Positions 1-11,432 are shown, numbered from the stretch's first letter. The stretch is 64,000 nt of DNA from Dendrophyllia cribrosa (GCA_024195265.1 JAJLRJ010000002.1:1408888-1472887); one strand, 5' to 3'. The notes: generated from the sequence alone by a model not told the origin. Made by a program: numbers and translations.

Positions 1-470
1 TATGTGCATGCACGTGCATTTACTATGCCCGTGGAAGTATGTGTATAAATAGTTGGTTCTTTAGTATGCGAGTCAGTTCTCGGTCGTTACACTGACGATT
101 TGCCCTAGTCAAATTTTACTTGTTTGTTTTGATTAGTCTTTTCCACCGCTGAACTTTATTTGAACATTATCCATCAGTTTTTTCCTGCGATAATTAAATT
201 TAAATTATCAGTGGCCCCGTAGGAAGGGTCGCCGGAGTTTTGAGCTTGGTTCCTACCCAGGTTTCCTACAATTTTTTCCCGTCGAATTTCGGGTTTTTTA
301 AGTAGGTTTTTCCTGGCCTCCGAGTATCTTTTGTGATGCGCTCTCAATTCTCCAGTTATTATTATTTTTTCTTTTATTTATTTTCTGTAAGATATTTAGC
401 TGTGAGTTGTCATTTTTTACGGCATACGTGTGAAATAAAGTGTAACGGCCAACTACGGCACAATACTCCA
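1..470 (+). other. Possible LTR-like or promoter-like segment
   Basis: A TATAAAT box lies at 44-50 and an AATAAA polyadenylation signal at 434-439, with a GC-richer stretch around 205-330 between them. This order would fit the U3/R/U5 layout of a retrotransposon LTR cut by the window edge, or a host promoter. No primer-binding site, terminal repeat or adjacent coding frame is visible, so the call is weak. Confidence 0.2.
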
Positions 471-580
471 GAATTTGTTGTCCGCGTCATGATTTGTTAA
501 GGGAAGTATATGTAATTATGGGCACGTTGTTAAGAACAGAATGAGTTAGACTGCTGGCTTGTTATTACCATTCGTATAGG

Positions 581-716
581 CACTTTTAATAAATACCACA
601 ATGCATCATTTTCCGCTAATGACGTCAAACATATTCTTTTGAATTCTCTTGCAATTCAAAAGAATACATTTGACATCGATAGCGGAATGTGATGCATTCT
701 GGTATTTATTAAAAGG
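581..716. repeat. Foldback MITE-like palindrome
   Basis: Two arms of about 60 bp are imperfect reverse complements. The left begins CTTTTAATAAATACCA and the right ends TGGTATTTATTAAAAG, with a short AT-rich loop near 645-655. No coding capacity. It is probably a small non-autonomous transposon; a target duplication could not be fixed. Confidence 0.6.
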
Positions 717-1081
717 GTCTATATTCCTTGCAAATTTATGTGAGATGATTTGTGTTATGTGACGGTAAAATACGCGTCACAGTTTATTTGCATGCGCGAA
801 AAAATATATCTGGCACTGTATAAAATCGCCCGACCCTGGGAGCTCCCTGGACGTCAAATATAATTAAAACCCCCTCCCACGGGCTGAGAATTCGAGTCAA
901 ATGCCCATGTACGCTCACCCTCCCCCGAGTCGGGGAAAACATTGATATGTGCATAACCACAATCATGTTTAAATATATAATTTACTGAATCCCTATATAT
1001 GCCTTGCAAACCTGACTAAAACCGTTCCGTTTCTAGTCGCTCAAAGGAGCACGTTCATGCCCTTGATTTTCGTCATCTAAT

Positions 1082-3555
1082 GATAAACAAATAGCACGAA
1101 AACGCAAAAAAAAATATAAAGCTGTTTAAATATGTCTCTGTTTTTGCTATTTCAAGTTGATATAATTTCCTTTTAATATGTAGACGTTTTGTGGAAAATG
1201 AATGATTACCTTATTCACTCTGCTCCGTAAAAATGTGAATAAAAAGGAAAACAATCAGGTGTCAGGTAAAACTGTTTTTCTTGGGATTGTTTCATCCAAA
1301 AATGTTTATCATCTTCACATTTTTCCTTTTATTCATCCGAGCGTCTCTTTTTGTTATTAATTGCTAAAGCAACTTGCAAAACCAAACTGTTATTTACATC
1401 AATACCAAAAAAGGCCTTTTCTGAGAAAAAATTCATTAGTACGCTGGACAAAACAATTGAGGATTGGATTAAACGATAACAAATTTTAAATGATTTACCC
1501 AAACTCCATTAAAATAGAAACATAAAAAAAAAAACAAGACAATTTCACACATGGAAAATTTTTAAAACACCTCAGTGTTTACATTACGAAAATAAAAATG
1601 ATGGAAAGTACACGCGACCGATAGGTTTTCGCACCAAAAATTCGCCCTGGTTGAGCAATGTTTGTTTTTTATTTATCAGTAAAATGATTCATTTTGCTTA
1701 GAAAATATTATTTACATGGTTCTCAGTGGTTACAGTTATCACGAAAAGCCTTTTTAAGGTTACCGTGTACCTTCGGGGGTGTCTCCAGTATAACAGCTCT
1801 AGCGTTTTAAGATTACACTTAATATACCTAAACCCAGATATCAAATTAAAGCTTATAGAGCTGGCTATCTAAATATGGAAACCATTTGGTAATTAAATAA
1901 ATTGTCAAATTTTTACGACGTCTAAATTCGAACGTCCGAATCAGCTTTAAAACGCTATAACTCAAAGCGATTATTTTATTTTGCTAATTTGATTTGTTCT
2001 CGAGTTTCCGGACACGAAGCGCTAAAATAAAGGTGTCGGCGATTTCCCATATTCAATTGCAGTGAAAAGTTACAGAATATTTTCGAAAAAGAGAGAAAAA
2101 AAATTGGAGTGATCGCACGGAAATTCGCCGACAGGTTTTTGTTCATTATATATTAGCCTAGTTTCTGTCCAAATTTGAGGAAAATCGAACAAATTCCCCT
2201 TGAGTTGAAGCTCTTTAAAGTTTCCCCTACAAGCGAAAAATTAACTTTGAGAAAACAGCGCTTAGAAAAACATATCGCTTCATAAACAAACTCCGCCCAC
2301 AAAAGTTATACCGTCATTTCTCCGTCAATTTTCACTAGTTTTCGATAATTTTTTTTTTGGGGAAAGTTTATTCTGTATACTTTATTTTGACGCCAAAAAA
2401 AATTTCAATAAATTTTCGATCTGAAGGTACACAGTAACCTTAAAAGGTAGATTTGAAACGTAGTTCCAAAAGATTTGTTCCATAAACAAGGAAAACATTA
2501 TCTGCGACAAGAAATCATGAACAAAAAACGTTCTTGAACGTATCAAAACTGATGAATAAACAAATAGCATGAAAACGCAAAAGAGAATAAAGCTGTTTAA
2601 TATGTCTATGTTTTCGCTATTTCAAGTTGATTTCATTTCCTTTTAATATGTAGACGTTTTGTGGAAAATGAATGATTGCCTTATTCACTCTGCTCCGTAA
2701 AATGTGAATAAAAAGTAAAACCGAAGGTACTATATTTTTTTTACCTAAAAACGAATCTTTAAACCTGCAAAAGTATTACAATATTTGAAAAATCTATGTT
2801 TTGATAATTAATGTCAGCTAAATAAAGCAAGACAGTTCCCACAGGTAATTAAACTGGAATGCAAAATAGAATCCAATACATATTCCATATTTTTCTCCTG
2901 CGTTATCATTTGTACTTTGTACAACTTGATTTAATGTCCTTTTTAAATATCTAAGAAAAATAACGTAGGGTAAAGATATTGAATGTATATTCGATGTTAC
3001 TTTGCGTTTAATTAGACTGTGTATACGCAATTTCAAGTTGATTTAATGTCCTTTTAATACGTAGAAGAACAACAACAAAGTGATCTTTAAAAAAAAATTA
3101 TATTTTGATTAAATAGTTTTTGCGATAATTAATGTCAGCTAAATAAAGCAAAACAGTTCCCACAGGTGATTAAACTGGAATGAAAAATAAGAAACATTCA
3201 ATATACTGTATATTCCATATCTTTCTCGCACGTTATCTTTTGTACTTACAACACTGTTGGGTTAAGATATAGAGGACAAAAACAATCAGGTGTCAGGTAA
3301 AACTGTTTTTCTTGGGATTGTTTCATCCAAAAATGTTTATCATCTTTACATTTTGCCTTTTTTTTCATCCGAGCATCTCTTTATCATCTCATCCTTTTAT
3401 CTTTATCATCTCAGCCTTATGCAAAGGTAGATTTGAACAATCCTTTCTACAAACAGAAACGTAGTTCCAAAAGATTTGTTCCATAAACAAGGAAAACATT
3501 TATCTGCGACAAGAGATCATGAACAAAAAAACGTTCTTGAACGTATCGAAGCTGA
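1082..3555 (+). repeat. Mosaic of duplicated non-coding blocks
   Basis: Several blocks occur twice in the same orientation but in a different order: 1082-1252 with 2555-2722, 1253-1340 with 3273-3380, 2444-2553 with 3424-3555, and 2805-2945 with 3125-3260. Copies are roughly 85-95% alike by eye. No credible gene is present. The pattern suggests repeated insertion or replication slippage of one AT-rich element family. Confidence 0.6.
1758..2439. mobile_element. TTAA-target MITE (682 bp)
   Basis: Terminal inverted repeats GGTTACCGTGTACCTTC and its near complement GAAGGTACACAGTAACC bound the element. A TTAA lies immediately outside both ends (1754-1757 and 2440-2443), as produced by piggyBac-type transposition. 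There is no transposase frame, so it is non-autonomous. It sits inside the duplicated-block region. Confidence 0.7.
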
Positions 3556-3559
3556 TGAT

Positions 3560-5124
3560 GTAGCGGTTAGCGGTGCACCTTCAGAAATGAGAGTTTAATC
3601 AGATTAAAATTCTTCAAACGGATCGAAAAGGCTTTTTTACGACAGGTAATACATGAACCTATTGAAAAAAGTATTAGAGACGAAGAAAAACAATAAAACT
3701 AATTTTGGGAGCAAAATTACTGGAACGACTTGACAAAGACCCTTGTGCCAGCGCCGATTTTTTTTAGCTTGTCGACTGCTTTACAGAATGGATGTAAATG
3801 CAGAAATTATTTCAAGGTCTGTCGATTGTTAGCTTTATCAAATTAAAGAGCCTAAGAACGGTTTTCGTTGCGGGTTTCAAACAAATTCTGCAGCGAAGTA
3901 ACTCAAGCACATTGTAGACTGGCTTCGCTTCCATGGCTACATTTTTGGCGCAAAAACCGATGCGGTCGCACGCGTTCTTCACCTTTTGTCTGGTTTAAAG
4001 TTAACACTCACGTATTTTAAAAAGGTTTTTATGTGTGAAATTTTCTTGTTTGTTGTGTTGCCGTTCTAATGGAATTTAGGTAAAACATTTAAAAGTTATT
4101 ATCATTTAACCCATTCACTCCCAGAGTCAATTATGGAGACATGCAGTGTAGTTCTAACTTTGAGTCTGTTGATGAAATCCTATGGTGTGACCATCTCTTC
4201 AGCATAACTTTGGCATGGTACAATTCATTTTTTTTTTTATCATTTTACAAAATGAAATTTGTGATTTTTCTTGAATTTTGATTTTTGGCACTTTTGGGAG
4301 TCAATTGTTTTGTCCAGTGTACTAATTTTGCAATTTCTTTTTTAACACTTCAGGGAACGCACAAAACGAAAATGTTAACACACGCTGTCGTAAAATGATT
4401 TTGATAACTTGTGTTAGTGTAATTAACAGTTAACAATATTTTGTAAGCGTTCATGCGCTACTGAACCTGTAGGTTATAACCAGCACAAAATAAGAAAGGC
4501 GAAAAGCGAAAAAAAAAATCGAGTCTTGCATTGTATTAACTGTTGCAAGATGATGTTCCTACGCAAAATATTTGCTTACAACTATAAATCTTTAATTTCA
4601 AAAGTATTTATAAATAAAAAAGTGAATTTATTACTTGCACTTTATGTTTTAATGCTAACAAAGTCTCTTCTTTATTTACGTTCTGATTCTAAAAGCTTTG
4701 ACTTTTTCGAACCGAGTGGTATAATGAGATATTTAGACCACAACGGAGTGGCAATTAAAACCGCACATTAAAACAGCCAGAACTTTCGATTAATTTTTGT
4801 ATATTTTTTTGTGATATTCTTAGAATTATCTTAGTTGCGGCCAAAAATTGAGCGAAATTCCAAGACAAATGAAAATATGAAATAATAAATATTTCGTAAA
4901 CATGCTTTTTATACGGTAAATTTGTAGACGGAGAGTCTTTAACTTTCGTTTAGTGTTGTTTTTTGCTTGTTCACATTCCCTTTCTTTTACGTGTTATTTA
5001 TGTTTTGATTTCAAAGCTTTATGTGGCATATAAATTGTGTTCAAATGAGTTCTTTTTTATGCAACGACGAATTTAACTTGTTAAATTAATATAAAAATGA
5101 ATACTAATATTGATTTACTTGCAG
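3560..5124. other. Non-coding stretch upstream of pentraxin exon 1
   Basis: I see no gene. At 4106-4125 a TTAA is followed by CCCATTCACTCC, the same end as the 43180-44189 element, but the opposite end is not found, so this is a fragment. The 81-codon frame at 4526-4771 has no family resemblance and is probably chance. A 5' UTR exon and promoter of the pentraxin gene may lie here or further upstream, because exon 1 begins with a splice acceptor. Confidence 0.5.
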
Positions 5125-5193
5125 GTAGTTGTGCCATGTTTTTTGTCATCGCTTGTATCTTTTTCCTCAGTGGCCAAGTCAGCGGACAGGCCG
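5125..5193 (+). CDS. Pentraxin exon 1: 5' UTR end and signal peptide
   Basis: The exon follows a TTTACTTGCAG acceptor and ends before GTATGT. ATG at 5136 starts a 19-codon signal peptide (MFFVIACIFFLSG at its start). The acceptor upstream of the ATG means at least one non-coding 5' exon exists further upstream. Confidence 0.75.
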
Positions 5194-8100
5194 GTATGTT
5201 ATTATGTTATTGATTCTTTTTTATTTGGTAATCCATAAAAATAAAATATAGAGGGACCATAATCATTAAAAATCGATTATCGCATGTTATGAGCATGATA
5301 TCGTTTTTATTCACGAGCTTAATACCATATTGCGTTCCCTTCAGAACCTTCAGAGTTCCTGCAAATTCGACAGAATTGATGATTGAATAACCATAACATT
5401 TTCTTCTTTGAGATATCTTTAAATACTGGCGACCAGACAGTGCAAAGAAGATGGCTCGTAATCGCTTCCATCCTGTTTTGACCTGTTTTCGTCAATTCTT
5501 CAGGTTCATTGAAGGAATCGAGAAAGTTCTTCATCGGCCGCCATTTCGTTAAAAAAATTGCAAAGCAATCCCTGCTCGCGCCAAAGTTGACGGCTGGCAT
5601 CAGCAAAAATAGAACGAGCAATATGATTGGCGTAACTGATTTTTAATAGGTTATTTGATTGGACAATATAACCCGTGAAGCGATATCATATCAATTTTAT
5701 TCACTGTTTTATCACATTGAAAACACGATATATCAACTGGGATAGTGTTATAGTAATATTATAACTGTAGCGAATTTGTTTAAATCCTCAATTATGGCCA
5801 CCGGTGGACTTATTTATTTCAAGCCCGTTTAAGGGGGTTTGGCGTTTTTTTTTTTGGGGGGGGGGGAGGGGTGGGGGGTGGGGGGATGGCGCTTAATAGA
5901 TTGGGGACGGTAATAATACACCAGAAATACAAAGTTTTTGAATAAGTTCCAAACGTTTCGGGCTTTGCCCTTCTTCAGTGGAAATATGTTCGTTGAGAAA
6001 TACGCCACGACATCTAAAGTTTAAATGATTGTTTCTTGCATGCGCGCGCGCGACCTTCAGAAGAAACGAAAGTTAGTATTTAGGCCGTGCGGTTGACAGG
6101 TACCAAGTTGGAAAATAAGACGCATCTCCTGCCGTTTCCTTTGCTTGTTTCCGCCGCAGAGCTTGACGCCGCAAACCTGCACGTCATCCGCAGAGTGTCC
6201 ATTGGAACTGAAGTGCTCTGCGACTGGAAAACCAGGTGCACTCTTGGTAATACTCCTGAGATGTTCGCCAAACCGTTCCCTAAGAGTGCGCCCAGTTTCG
6301 CCGATGTAAATGGCAGGGCAGCGACGGCAGGAGATGCAGTATATAAGGCCAGATGACAGACAGGTAAAGGACTCTCTGATGATGAAGGACCTTTTTGGAG
6401 CTAGTAGAGTAGTGTCATTTGAGATGTGGTTACAGGTACGGCAGCGGGGGTGTCGACAAGGAGCAGAACCTGCGGGCGAAGTAGCTTGATTTGTGTCGGA
6501 CGTGTGGACCAAGACGTTTCGTAGGTTTTGATCTCGGCGATAAGCGATCATTGGTGGCTGAGGAAATATTTCCTTGGTTTCAGGGTCGTTCGATATGATG
6601 CTGAAGTTGTCGAGCAAAATCCGTTTGATTCTGTTGTTCAGAGGATGGTAAGTAAGAACCAAAGGAATCCTGCTCTCCTTTTCATCCGCCAAGGTGTTCC
6701 GTTTGAGGGCGTCGGTCTGTGTGACATGTCGGATTTCCTCAAGATCATGTTGGAGAGTGTGTGCATTGTAACCACGCCTTTCAAAGAAAGAGGCCATTTC
6801 GTGTGCTCTTGCTAGAAAGTCGGCGTCGTCAGAGCAGAGGCGTCGAAGGCGTAAGAGCTGACTGTGAGGTAGGCTTTCTTTGCAGTGTCGAGGATGTGAT
6901 GACTGGTGGTGAAGATAACTGTGGGTATCTGTGGGCTTGTAGTAGATGGAAGTAGAGATTCGATTGCCAGAAATGCGTAAATTGATATCAAGGAAAGGCA
7001 GTTCGGTTTCAGAGATAGAATGTGTGAATTGAAGTGCAGGGTGAAAGTTGGAAACAAAATCAATGTATTCTTCCAGTTGAACGCGGTTGCAATTCGCGAC
7101 CCCTACGATATCATCAATGTATCGCTTGTGGAGTTGAGGTATGAAGCCGGTGTAGTGTCGCATGATTTGGTCTTCGACATATCCCACGAAAAGGCACGCA
7201 TAGTTAGGGCCCATCTTACTGCCCATGGCGACTCCCCCTGTTTGATGGTAAAATTCGCCATTGAAAGTGAAGGCATTTAGGGTAAGCACAAGTTCAGCAA
7301 GGCGTGTAAGTGTGGCTGTAGGTGGATCGAGAACGGTGCGTTTGTCTAGAAAGTAGGTCAACGCTTCCAGGCCACTGTGGTGTGGGATCACGGTGTATAG
7401 AGATTTGATGTCCATGGTATAGAGGAAGCGTTGGCCGTCGTCAGCGTTGTGGAATTGAAAACCGTTAAAGATCTGGAGCGCGTGGTTGGTATCCTTAATG
7501 AAAGTGTTAAGATTACGGACTAGAGGAGACATAATCTGGTCCAAGTAGGATGCAATATTTTCAGTGGGGCAGCTACATGCCGAGACAATTGGTCTCCCAG
7601 GGTTGTTCTCCTTGTGGATCTTCGGAAGGAGATAGAATCTAGAGGTCCTTGGAGTTTGTACAACTAGATTCTTAGCTGATGGCGGGAGTTCGTTGGCTTG
7701 CATCATTCCGTTGACGGTTGATTTTATAAGTTGTTGATGCTCCTTGATAGGGTCACGATCAAGACGTTCGTAAAATCTGTCATCAGATAGTTGACGGTTT
7801 GCTTCGGCAATGTATAAGGGGCGCGACCATACAACAACTGCACCGCCTTTGTCTGCCGGTTTTATGACGATATCATTTCGTCTCGTCAGGTTAAGTAACG
7901 CTTGTTTTTCAGCAGGAGGTAAGTTGCTTGGTTTTATTCCAGCCTTAAAGTCAAGAGCATCGACAGCACGACGGCAACGGTCAATATAGTGATCTATCGC
8001 CGAAAAACAACCCTCGGGAGGGGTCCAAGTGGACTCCTTATGGTTGCCGTACCTGTAACCACATCTCAAATGACACTACTCTACTAGCTCCAAAAAGGTC

Positions 8101-11100
8101 CTTCATCATCAGAGAGTCCTTTACCTGTCTGTCATCTGGCCTTATATACTGCATCTCCTGCCGTCGCTGCCCTGCCATTTACATCGGCGAAACTGGGCGC
8201 ACTCTTAAGGAACGGTTTGGCGAACATCTCAGGAGTATTACCAAGAGTGCACCTGGTTTTCCAGTCGCAGAGCACTTCAGTTCCAATGGACACTCTGCGG
8301 ATGACGTGCAGGTTTGCGGCGTCAAGCTCTGCGGCGGAAACAAGCAAAGGAAACGGCAGGAGATGCGTCTTATTTTCCAACTTGGTACCTGTCAACCGCA
8401 CGGCCTAAATACTAACTTTCGTTTCTTCTGAAGGTCGCGCGCGCGCATGCAAGAAACAATCATTTAAACTTTAGATGTCGTGGCGTATTTCTCAACGAAC
8501 ATATTTCCACTGAAGAAGGGCAAAGCCCGAAACGTTTGGAACTTATTCAAAAACTTTGGCACTTTAAAATAACATTTATAAAAGTTTTTTCATGAAATCC
8601 AAGTGCCACGCAGCCACCGAACTTATTTTCACCAGAAATACAGTCTGTTGTTTATTGTTTTGGCTGTGAAGAAAAAAGGGGAAAGAAGGAGGTGTGTGTG
8701 TGTGTGTGCGTGCGTGCGTACGTACGTGCGTGCGTGTGATTTACGGCATAATATCTCTCCCGTGAACAAAACAGAACATAACAATTCTATTTCGCTCTTC
8801 TTGCCTTCTTTTTTAGATTATACTCTGGAATTCCCTACGCAAGGAGTAACTGATTATGTGAACATCTGGGGCATGCGTAGTCTGGCACGATTTACGGTCT
8901 GTTTATGGATGAAGACCACAGCCACTACACCTGGGTCACCATTCAGCTACGCACCAACAGATTCCCTGAATAACGAAATAATCATTTTTAATCCATCTAG
9001 CCTTCACCTGTATGTTGGAAATCATAACAGGTAAGCTTCCCACTTTCAATCATATTGCAGAAGGTCATCTGGGTCTAATGGACCGGTTTTCTTTCTTACT
9101 GAAACGTGGACAAATAAATATCTGAATGTTAAGATTGTGAAATTTAGTTTTGCTAAATCATGTGCTAACTAATAGTTAAAAAGTACTAACAAAGATGTTT
9201 CACTTGTAAGGAAGAAACAAATTACTTCCATCCTTACTTGATTACATTACAAAATTTAGGAAATGCATTCAGTTTTGTTATGGGTGCCTGATTTTGTGTA
9301 TGCATGTAGAATAGCTAGCATTAGTTCACCGCGCATTTCAACATTATAAAAACTAAGTCTAAATTTCGAGTATATATGTATTTTATCACGTTAATTATGA
9401 GCTGCACGCTTGTTTTGATCGTTTGGCAGAGGTAAGATATATCCGGATTTATGACATTTGTGTGTTACAGTTTTGAGGCTTGCATTGCTGTTGTTTAGAA
9501 GGTCTATACAGTCTTCTGATTAAACGTTGTCATTGATCGGTCTCATCCCTACGCGACCAGACCGAAAAGGATTATGGAGAGAAATCAATTTACATTCAAC
9601 AACTGCACATTATCAAAATACGGAACGTCCTTAACGGAATATGTATCGAAGCGACTCTTGTTGTCTTTGCGTAACACGCGAAGACAAACGTGAGTTTTGT
9701 TCTCCATTGTAAACGCGATAGAGAATAATTTATCATGCATTTTAATTCACCCATACTCCCGTTCGGTCTGGTCGCGTAGGGGTAAGACCGATCAATGACA
9801 ACGTTTTAATAATCAAAGGACTGTATAAGGCTGTTTGTCCGAGTTCAAATCACTCTACGGCATGTCTCATTAGTTTTTTGTAAATTTTCCTAAAGCATTT
9901 TGTTTAATTTAGGTGGTTATGCATGATATTAAGTTAAAAATTATATTGGTAATATTCAATGATTTCAATTCAAATGTGCAATTGTATTTGATTACAAGAG
10001 TAATACTAGAAGTAATCACAGATTAAAGTGCGTCTCCTTAGGTACCTCGTTGTGACATGGCATTCGCGTTTCAGGCATGTTTCTGGTTCTGTGACGTTTC
10101 AAGATGGCGCAGATTTGGTACCGACACTTTTCTCGATTCGTTTCGCCTAGCCGACAAGATTAGGAAGCGTCTCCTTCGTCGACGCAATTAGTAAATGTAG
10201 AAGTTGTTCGGAGTTCAGGATCATTATTTTTTTGTCCTTAATATTTTTAGGGTAACTTTCTTGATTTGATTTGGACATAAAGGTCTTAGAGTTTAAGAGT
10301 TATTTTGTAATACGACTGTATTTCGAGTAATTTATCAGCGCAGTGTTAGCTTAGTTATTAATAAACGAGATGCCCACTTCCTGGATGTTCCGCTGGCGTG
10401 GATGTTCTGCTGTGCGTGAATGGGGGGGGGGGGGGGGGTGAATACGTTATATTGCAGAGTTATCTCGGTAGTGTCCCAAGAGTATTGGCCAGGGTTGTAG
10501 CTTGAAATGGAGGGAACATCAGTAAAAATATTGGACGTGAAAATATTTTCCCGCATGAACCTTGACTGCAAGCTAGTTCCAGTTCAGTACCTAGAATACG
10601 AATATTGTCTATTCGTGGGTAACGAATTACAAAAAGCAAGCAGCAGAGCTTCTTCTCTCCAACGCAGACGTCACTCAATCTATTCCTCTCCACGATGAAT
10701 GGATTGTGTGACGAGGCCTGAGAACGTCTGTGTTGGTTATACGGCTTCCGGTCGATCGGTGCCGTAGTTACGATTGACAGCAGTTAAAATGCAAGCTTTT
10801 GAACTTCTGAAAACTGTACATAGCTAAACCATTTTTCTTTACACAGAAATATGGGCATTTCTGCTAATGACGGTAAATGGCATCACATCTGTGCGACCTG
10901 GAAAAGCAGCAACGGCGAATGGAAAAGCTACAAAGATGGGGGGCTGGTAAATCAAGGTACAGGTTTGAAGACAGGATACACAATTACAGGAGGTGGGTCC
11001 TTGGTACTGGGGCAAGAACAAGACACCGTCGGTGGAGGTTTCCAGTCATCACAGTCCTTCACTGGGATGCTGGCAAATGTCAACGTATGGTCTTTCGTAT

Positions 11101-11240
11101 TACCGGAAGCTACAATCAAGGAGATGTCAAAATGCTGTCGGTTAGGGGAAGGAAATGTGTATAAGTGGGAAGACTTCATTCATGGAATTAAAGGCAACCC
11201 TCATCTTGTGATTCCAGCTGCTTGTCCGTGTGTCTTTTAA
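5136..11240 (+). CDS. Secreted pentraxin, three coding exons (5136-5193, 8817-9030, 10847-11240)
   Basis: The model gives 221 aa: 58, 214 and 394 nt join as 666 nt in one frame (phases 1 and 2), with GT-AG junctions at each intron. Residues 1-17 form a hydrophobic signal peptide. The pentraxin signature HxCxTWxS is complete at 104-111. Its Cys106 would pair with Cys48, a spacing of 58 residues against about 61 in C-reactive protein. A calcium-site-like Glu148-Gln149-Asp150 triplet follows. Pentraxins are secreted calcium-dependent pattern-recognition lectins, usually cyclic oligomers; the ligand cannot be read from sequence. A Cys-Cys pair in the C-terminal 40 residues and a CPC motif near the end are extra cysteines. 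Intron 1 (3.6 kb) contains PLE1, and intron 2 contains a MITE and a short copy of the 1.3-kb element. The fold is certain; expression is untested. Confidence 0.88.
5947..5983 (-). ncRNA. Hammerhead ribozyme motif, PLE1 left end
   Basis: This is the exact reverse complement of the 8505-8541 motif: stem I TTCCA/TGGAA, core box CTGAAGA, stem II GGGC-AAA-GCCC, then GAAA and the GTT cleavage triplet. It lies just 3' of the RT/GIY-YIG frame in the sense orientation, where hammerheads are known in Penelope-like elements. Stem III is only two base pairs (AC/GT), as in other Penelope hammerheads thought to act as dimers. Confidence 0.72.
6057..8044 (-). CDS. Penelope reverse transcriptase + GIY-YIG endonuclease (PLE1, 5' truncated)
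   Basis: About 660 codons are open on the minus strand. In order: an N-terminal region beginning near STWTPPEG, RT blocks including KPADKGGAVVVW, PGRPIVSACSCP and GVAMGSKMGP, and the catalytic YIDD near codon 318. A Cys-rich CRHPRCRTCNH linker follows near 540, then the GIY-YIG nuclease core (GLIYCISC...YIGETGRT) near 575-595. These domains are diagnostic for EN+ Penelope-like elements, which copy RNA at a nicked target. The frame has no internal stop. However, the first roughly nine codons of the longest frame (to 8069) are antisense of the inverted copy, so the natural start is lost. RT and nuclease motifs are intact, so the protein fragment could be functional, but the element is not complete. 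Confidence 0.85.
8045..8629 (+). pseudogene. Inverted GIY-YIG and 3' UTR fragment of PLE1
   Basis: A plus-strand frame across about 8060-8430 encodes the end of the Penelope protein, including the GIY-YIG core, and stops at 8428-8430. Only the last third of the gene is present, so it is a fragment. It matches the left arm almost base for base. Its frame is probably what drives the longest minus-strand reading into the arm. The 71-bp tail after 8558 contains an imperfect hairpin (GGCACTT and AAGTGCC) that the left arm lacks. Confidence 0.8.
8505..8541 (+). ncRNA. Hammerhead ribozyme motif, PLE1 right end
   Basis: Stem I TTCCA (8505-8509) pairs with TGGAA (8537-8541). The core CTGAAGA (8510-8516) matches CUGANGA. 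GGGC-AAA-GCCC makes stem II, followed by GAAA (8529-8532). Predicted cleavage is after T8536 (GTT triplet). All conserved core positions are present. Confidence 0.75.
8694..8740. repeat. (TG)n/(TGCG)n microsatellite
   Basis: A run of alternating TG followed by TGCG and TACG units in pentraxin intron 1, just outside the PLE1 target duplication. Confidence 0.9.
8817..9030 (+). CDS. Pentraxin exon 2
   Basis: Begins after TTCTTTTTTAG and ends before GTAAGC. It encodes the first half of the pentraxin fold (YTLEFPTQGVTDYV ... RFTVCLWMKT), including the first cysteine of the conserved disulfide. The phase joins exon 1 to give Asp and exon 3 to give Arg. Confidence 0.85.
9509..9823. mobile_element. 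TA-target MITE in pentraxin intron 2 (315 bp)
   Basis: Long inverted repeats of about 70 bp (left CAGTCTTCTGATTAAACG, right ending CAAAGGACTG) are flanked by TA. Both arms include GGTCTGGTCGCGTAGGG, a motif also related to repeats near 15740 and 42980. There is no coding frame. The TA duplication and CAGT ends suggest a Tc1/mariner-type non-autonomous element. Confidence 0.65.
10005..10189 (+). mobile_element. Short copy of the unclassified 1.3-kb element (copy 1)
   Basis: It starts with TAATCACAGATTAAAGTGCG and ends TTCGTCGACGCAATTAG, like copies 2 and 3, but keeps only the two ends and a single unit of the 89-bp internal repeat. It is an internal-deletion derivative. Confidence 0.7.
10847..11240 (+). 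CDS. Pentraxin exon 3 (C-terminal)
   Basis: Begins after TTTACACAG and runs to TAA at 11238-11240. It carries the HxCxTWxS signature, the Gln-Glu-Gln-Asp calcium-site segment and the conserved NVWSFVLP strand. It is closely similar to the minus-strand exon at 57495-57891. Confidence 0.9.
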
Positions 11241-11426
11241 GTGCAAGGCGCAGTGTGTTGTGTAATGTCGCAATCAATATCTGCATGCTATAGTAAAAAG
11301 CTTGCGTAGCGTTATAGATTGCCATAGCTTGAAAATTTAAAACACGAATGTACTTAGTATTGTAGGAATTATAATGATATTAAAATCGCCTATTATAAAC
11401 CGTGACTGTGTCGTGTGTTATGTGGG

Positions 11427-11432
11427 AATAAA
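11427..11432 (+). terminator. Polyadenylation signal of the pentraxin gene
   Basis: AATAAA lies 187 bp after the stop codon, giving a short 3' UTR. It is the first such hexamer downstream of the gene. Confidence 0.55.

Larger units (their letters stand above)
5931..8629 (-). mobile_element. PLE1, Penelope-like retroelement with inverted 3'-end copy
   Basis: The insertion is bounded by a 12-bp target duplication CACCAGAAATAC (5919-5930 and 8630-8641), so both edges are known. Most of it is one minus-strand Penelope element, cut off at its 5' side at about 8044. There it meets a plus-strand copy of the element's own 3' part (8045-8629), making arms of about 514 bp (5930-6443 and 8045-8558) that are almost perfect reverse complements. 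The right copy runs 71 bp beyond the arm. Internal inverted or tandem partial copies are known for Penelope elements and come from template switching during target-primed reverse transcription. It lies in intron 1 of the pentraxin gene, antisense to that gene. Confidence 0.88.

Noticed and set aside
784..3036. Small minus-strand frames (60-72 codons)
   Set aside because: AT-rich repeat sequence, no domain, no splice context, and frames not preserved between the duplicated blocks.
4526..4771. 81-codon plus-strand frame
   Set aside because: No signal peptide, domain or splice sites that fit; probably chance in AT-rich DNA.
6087..7280. Plus-strand frames across PLE1
   Set aside because: Antisense shadows of the Penelope RT/GIY-YIG gene.
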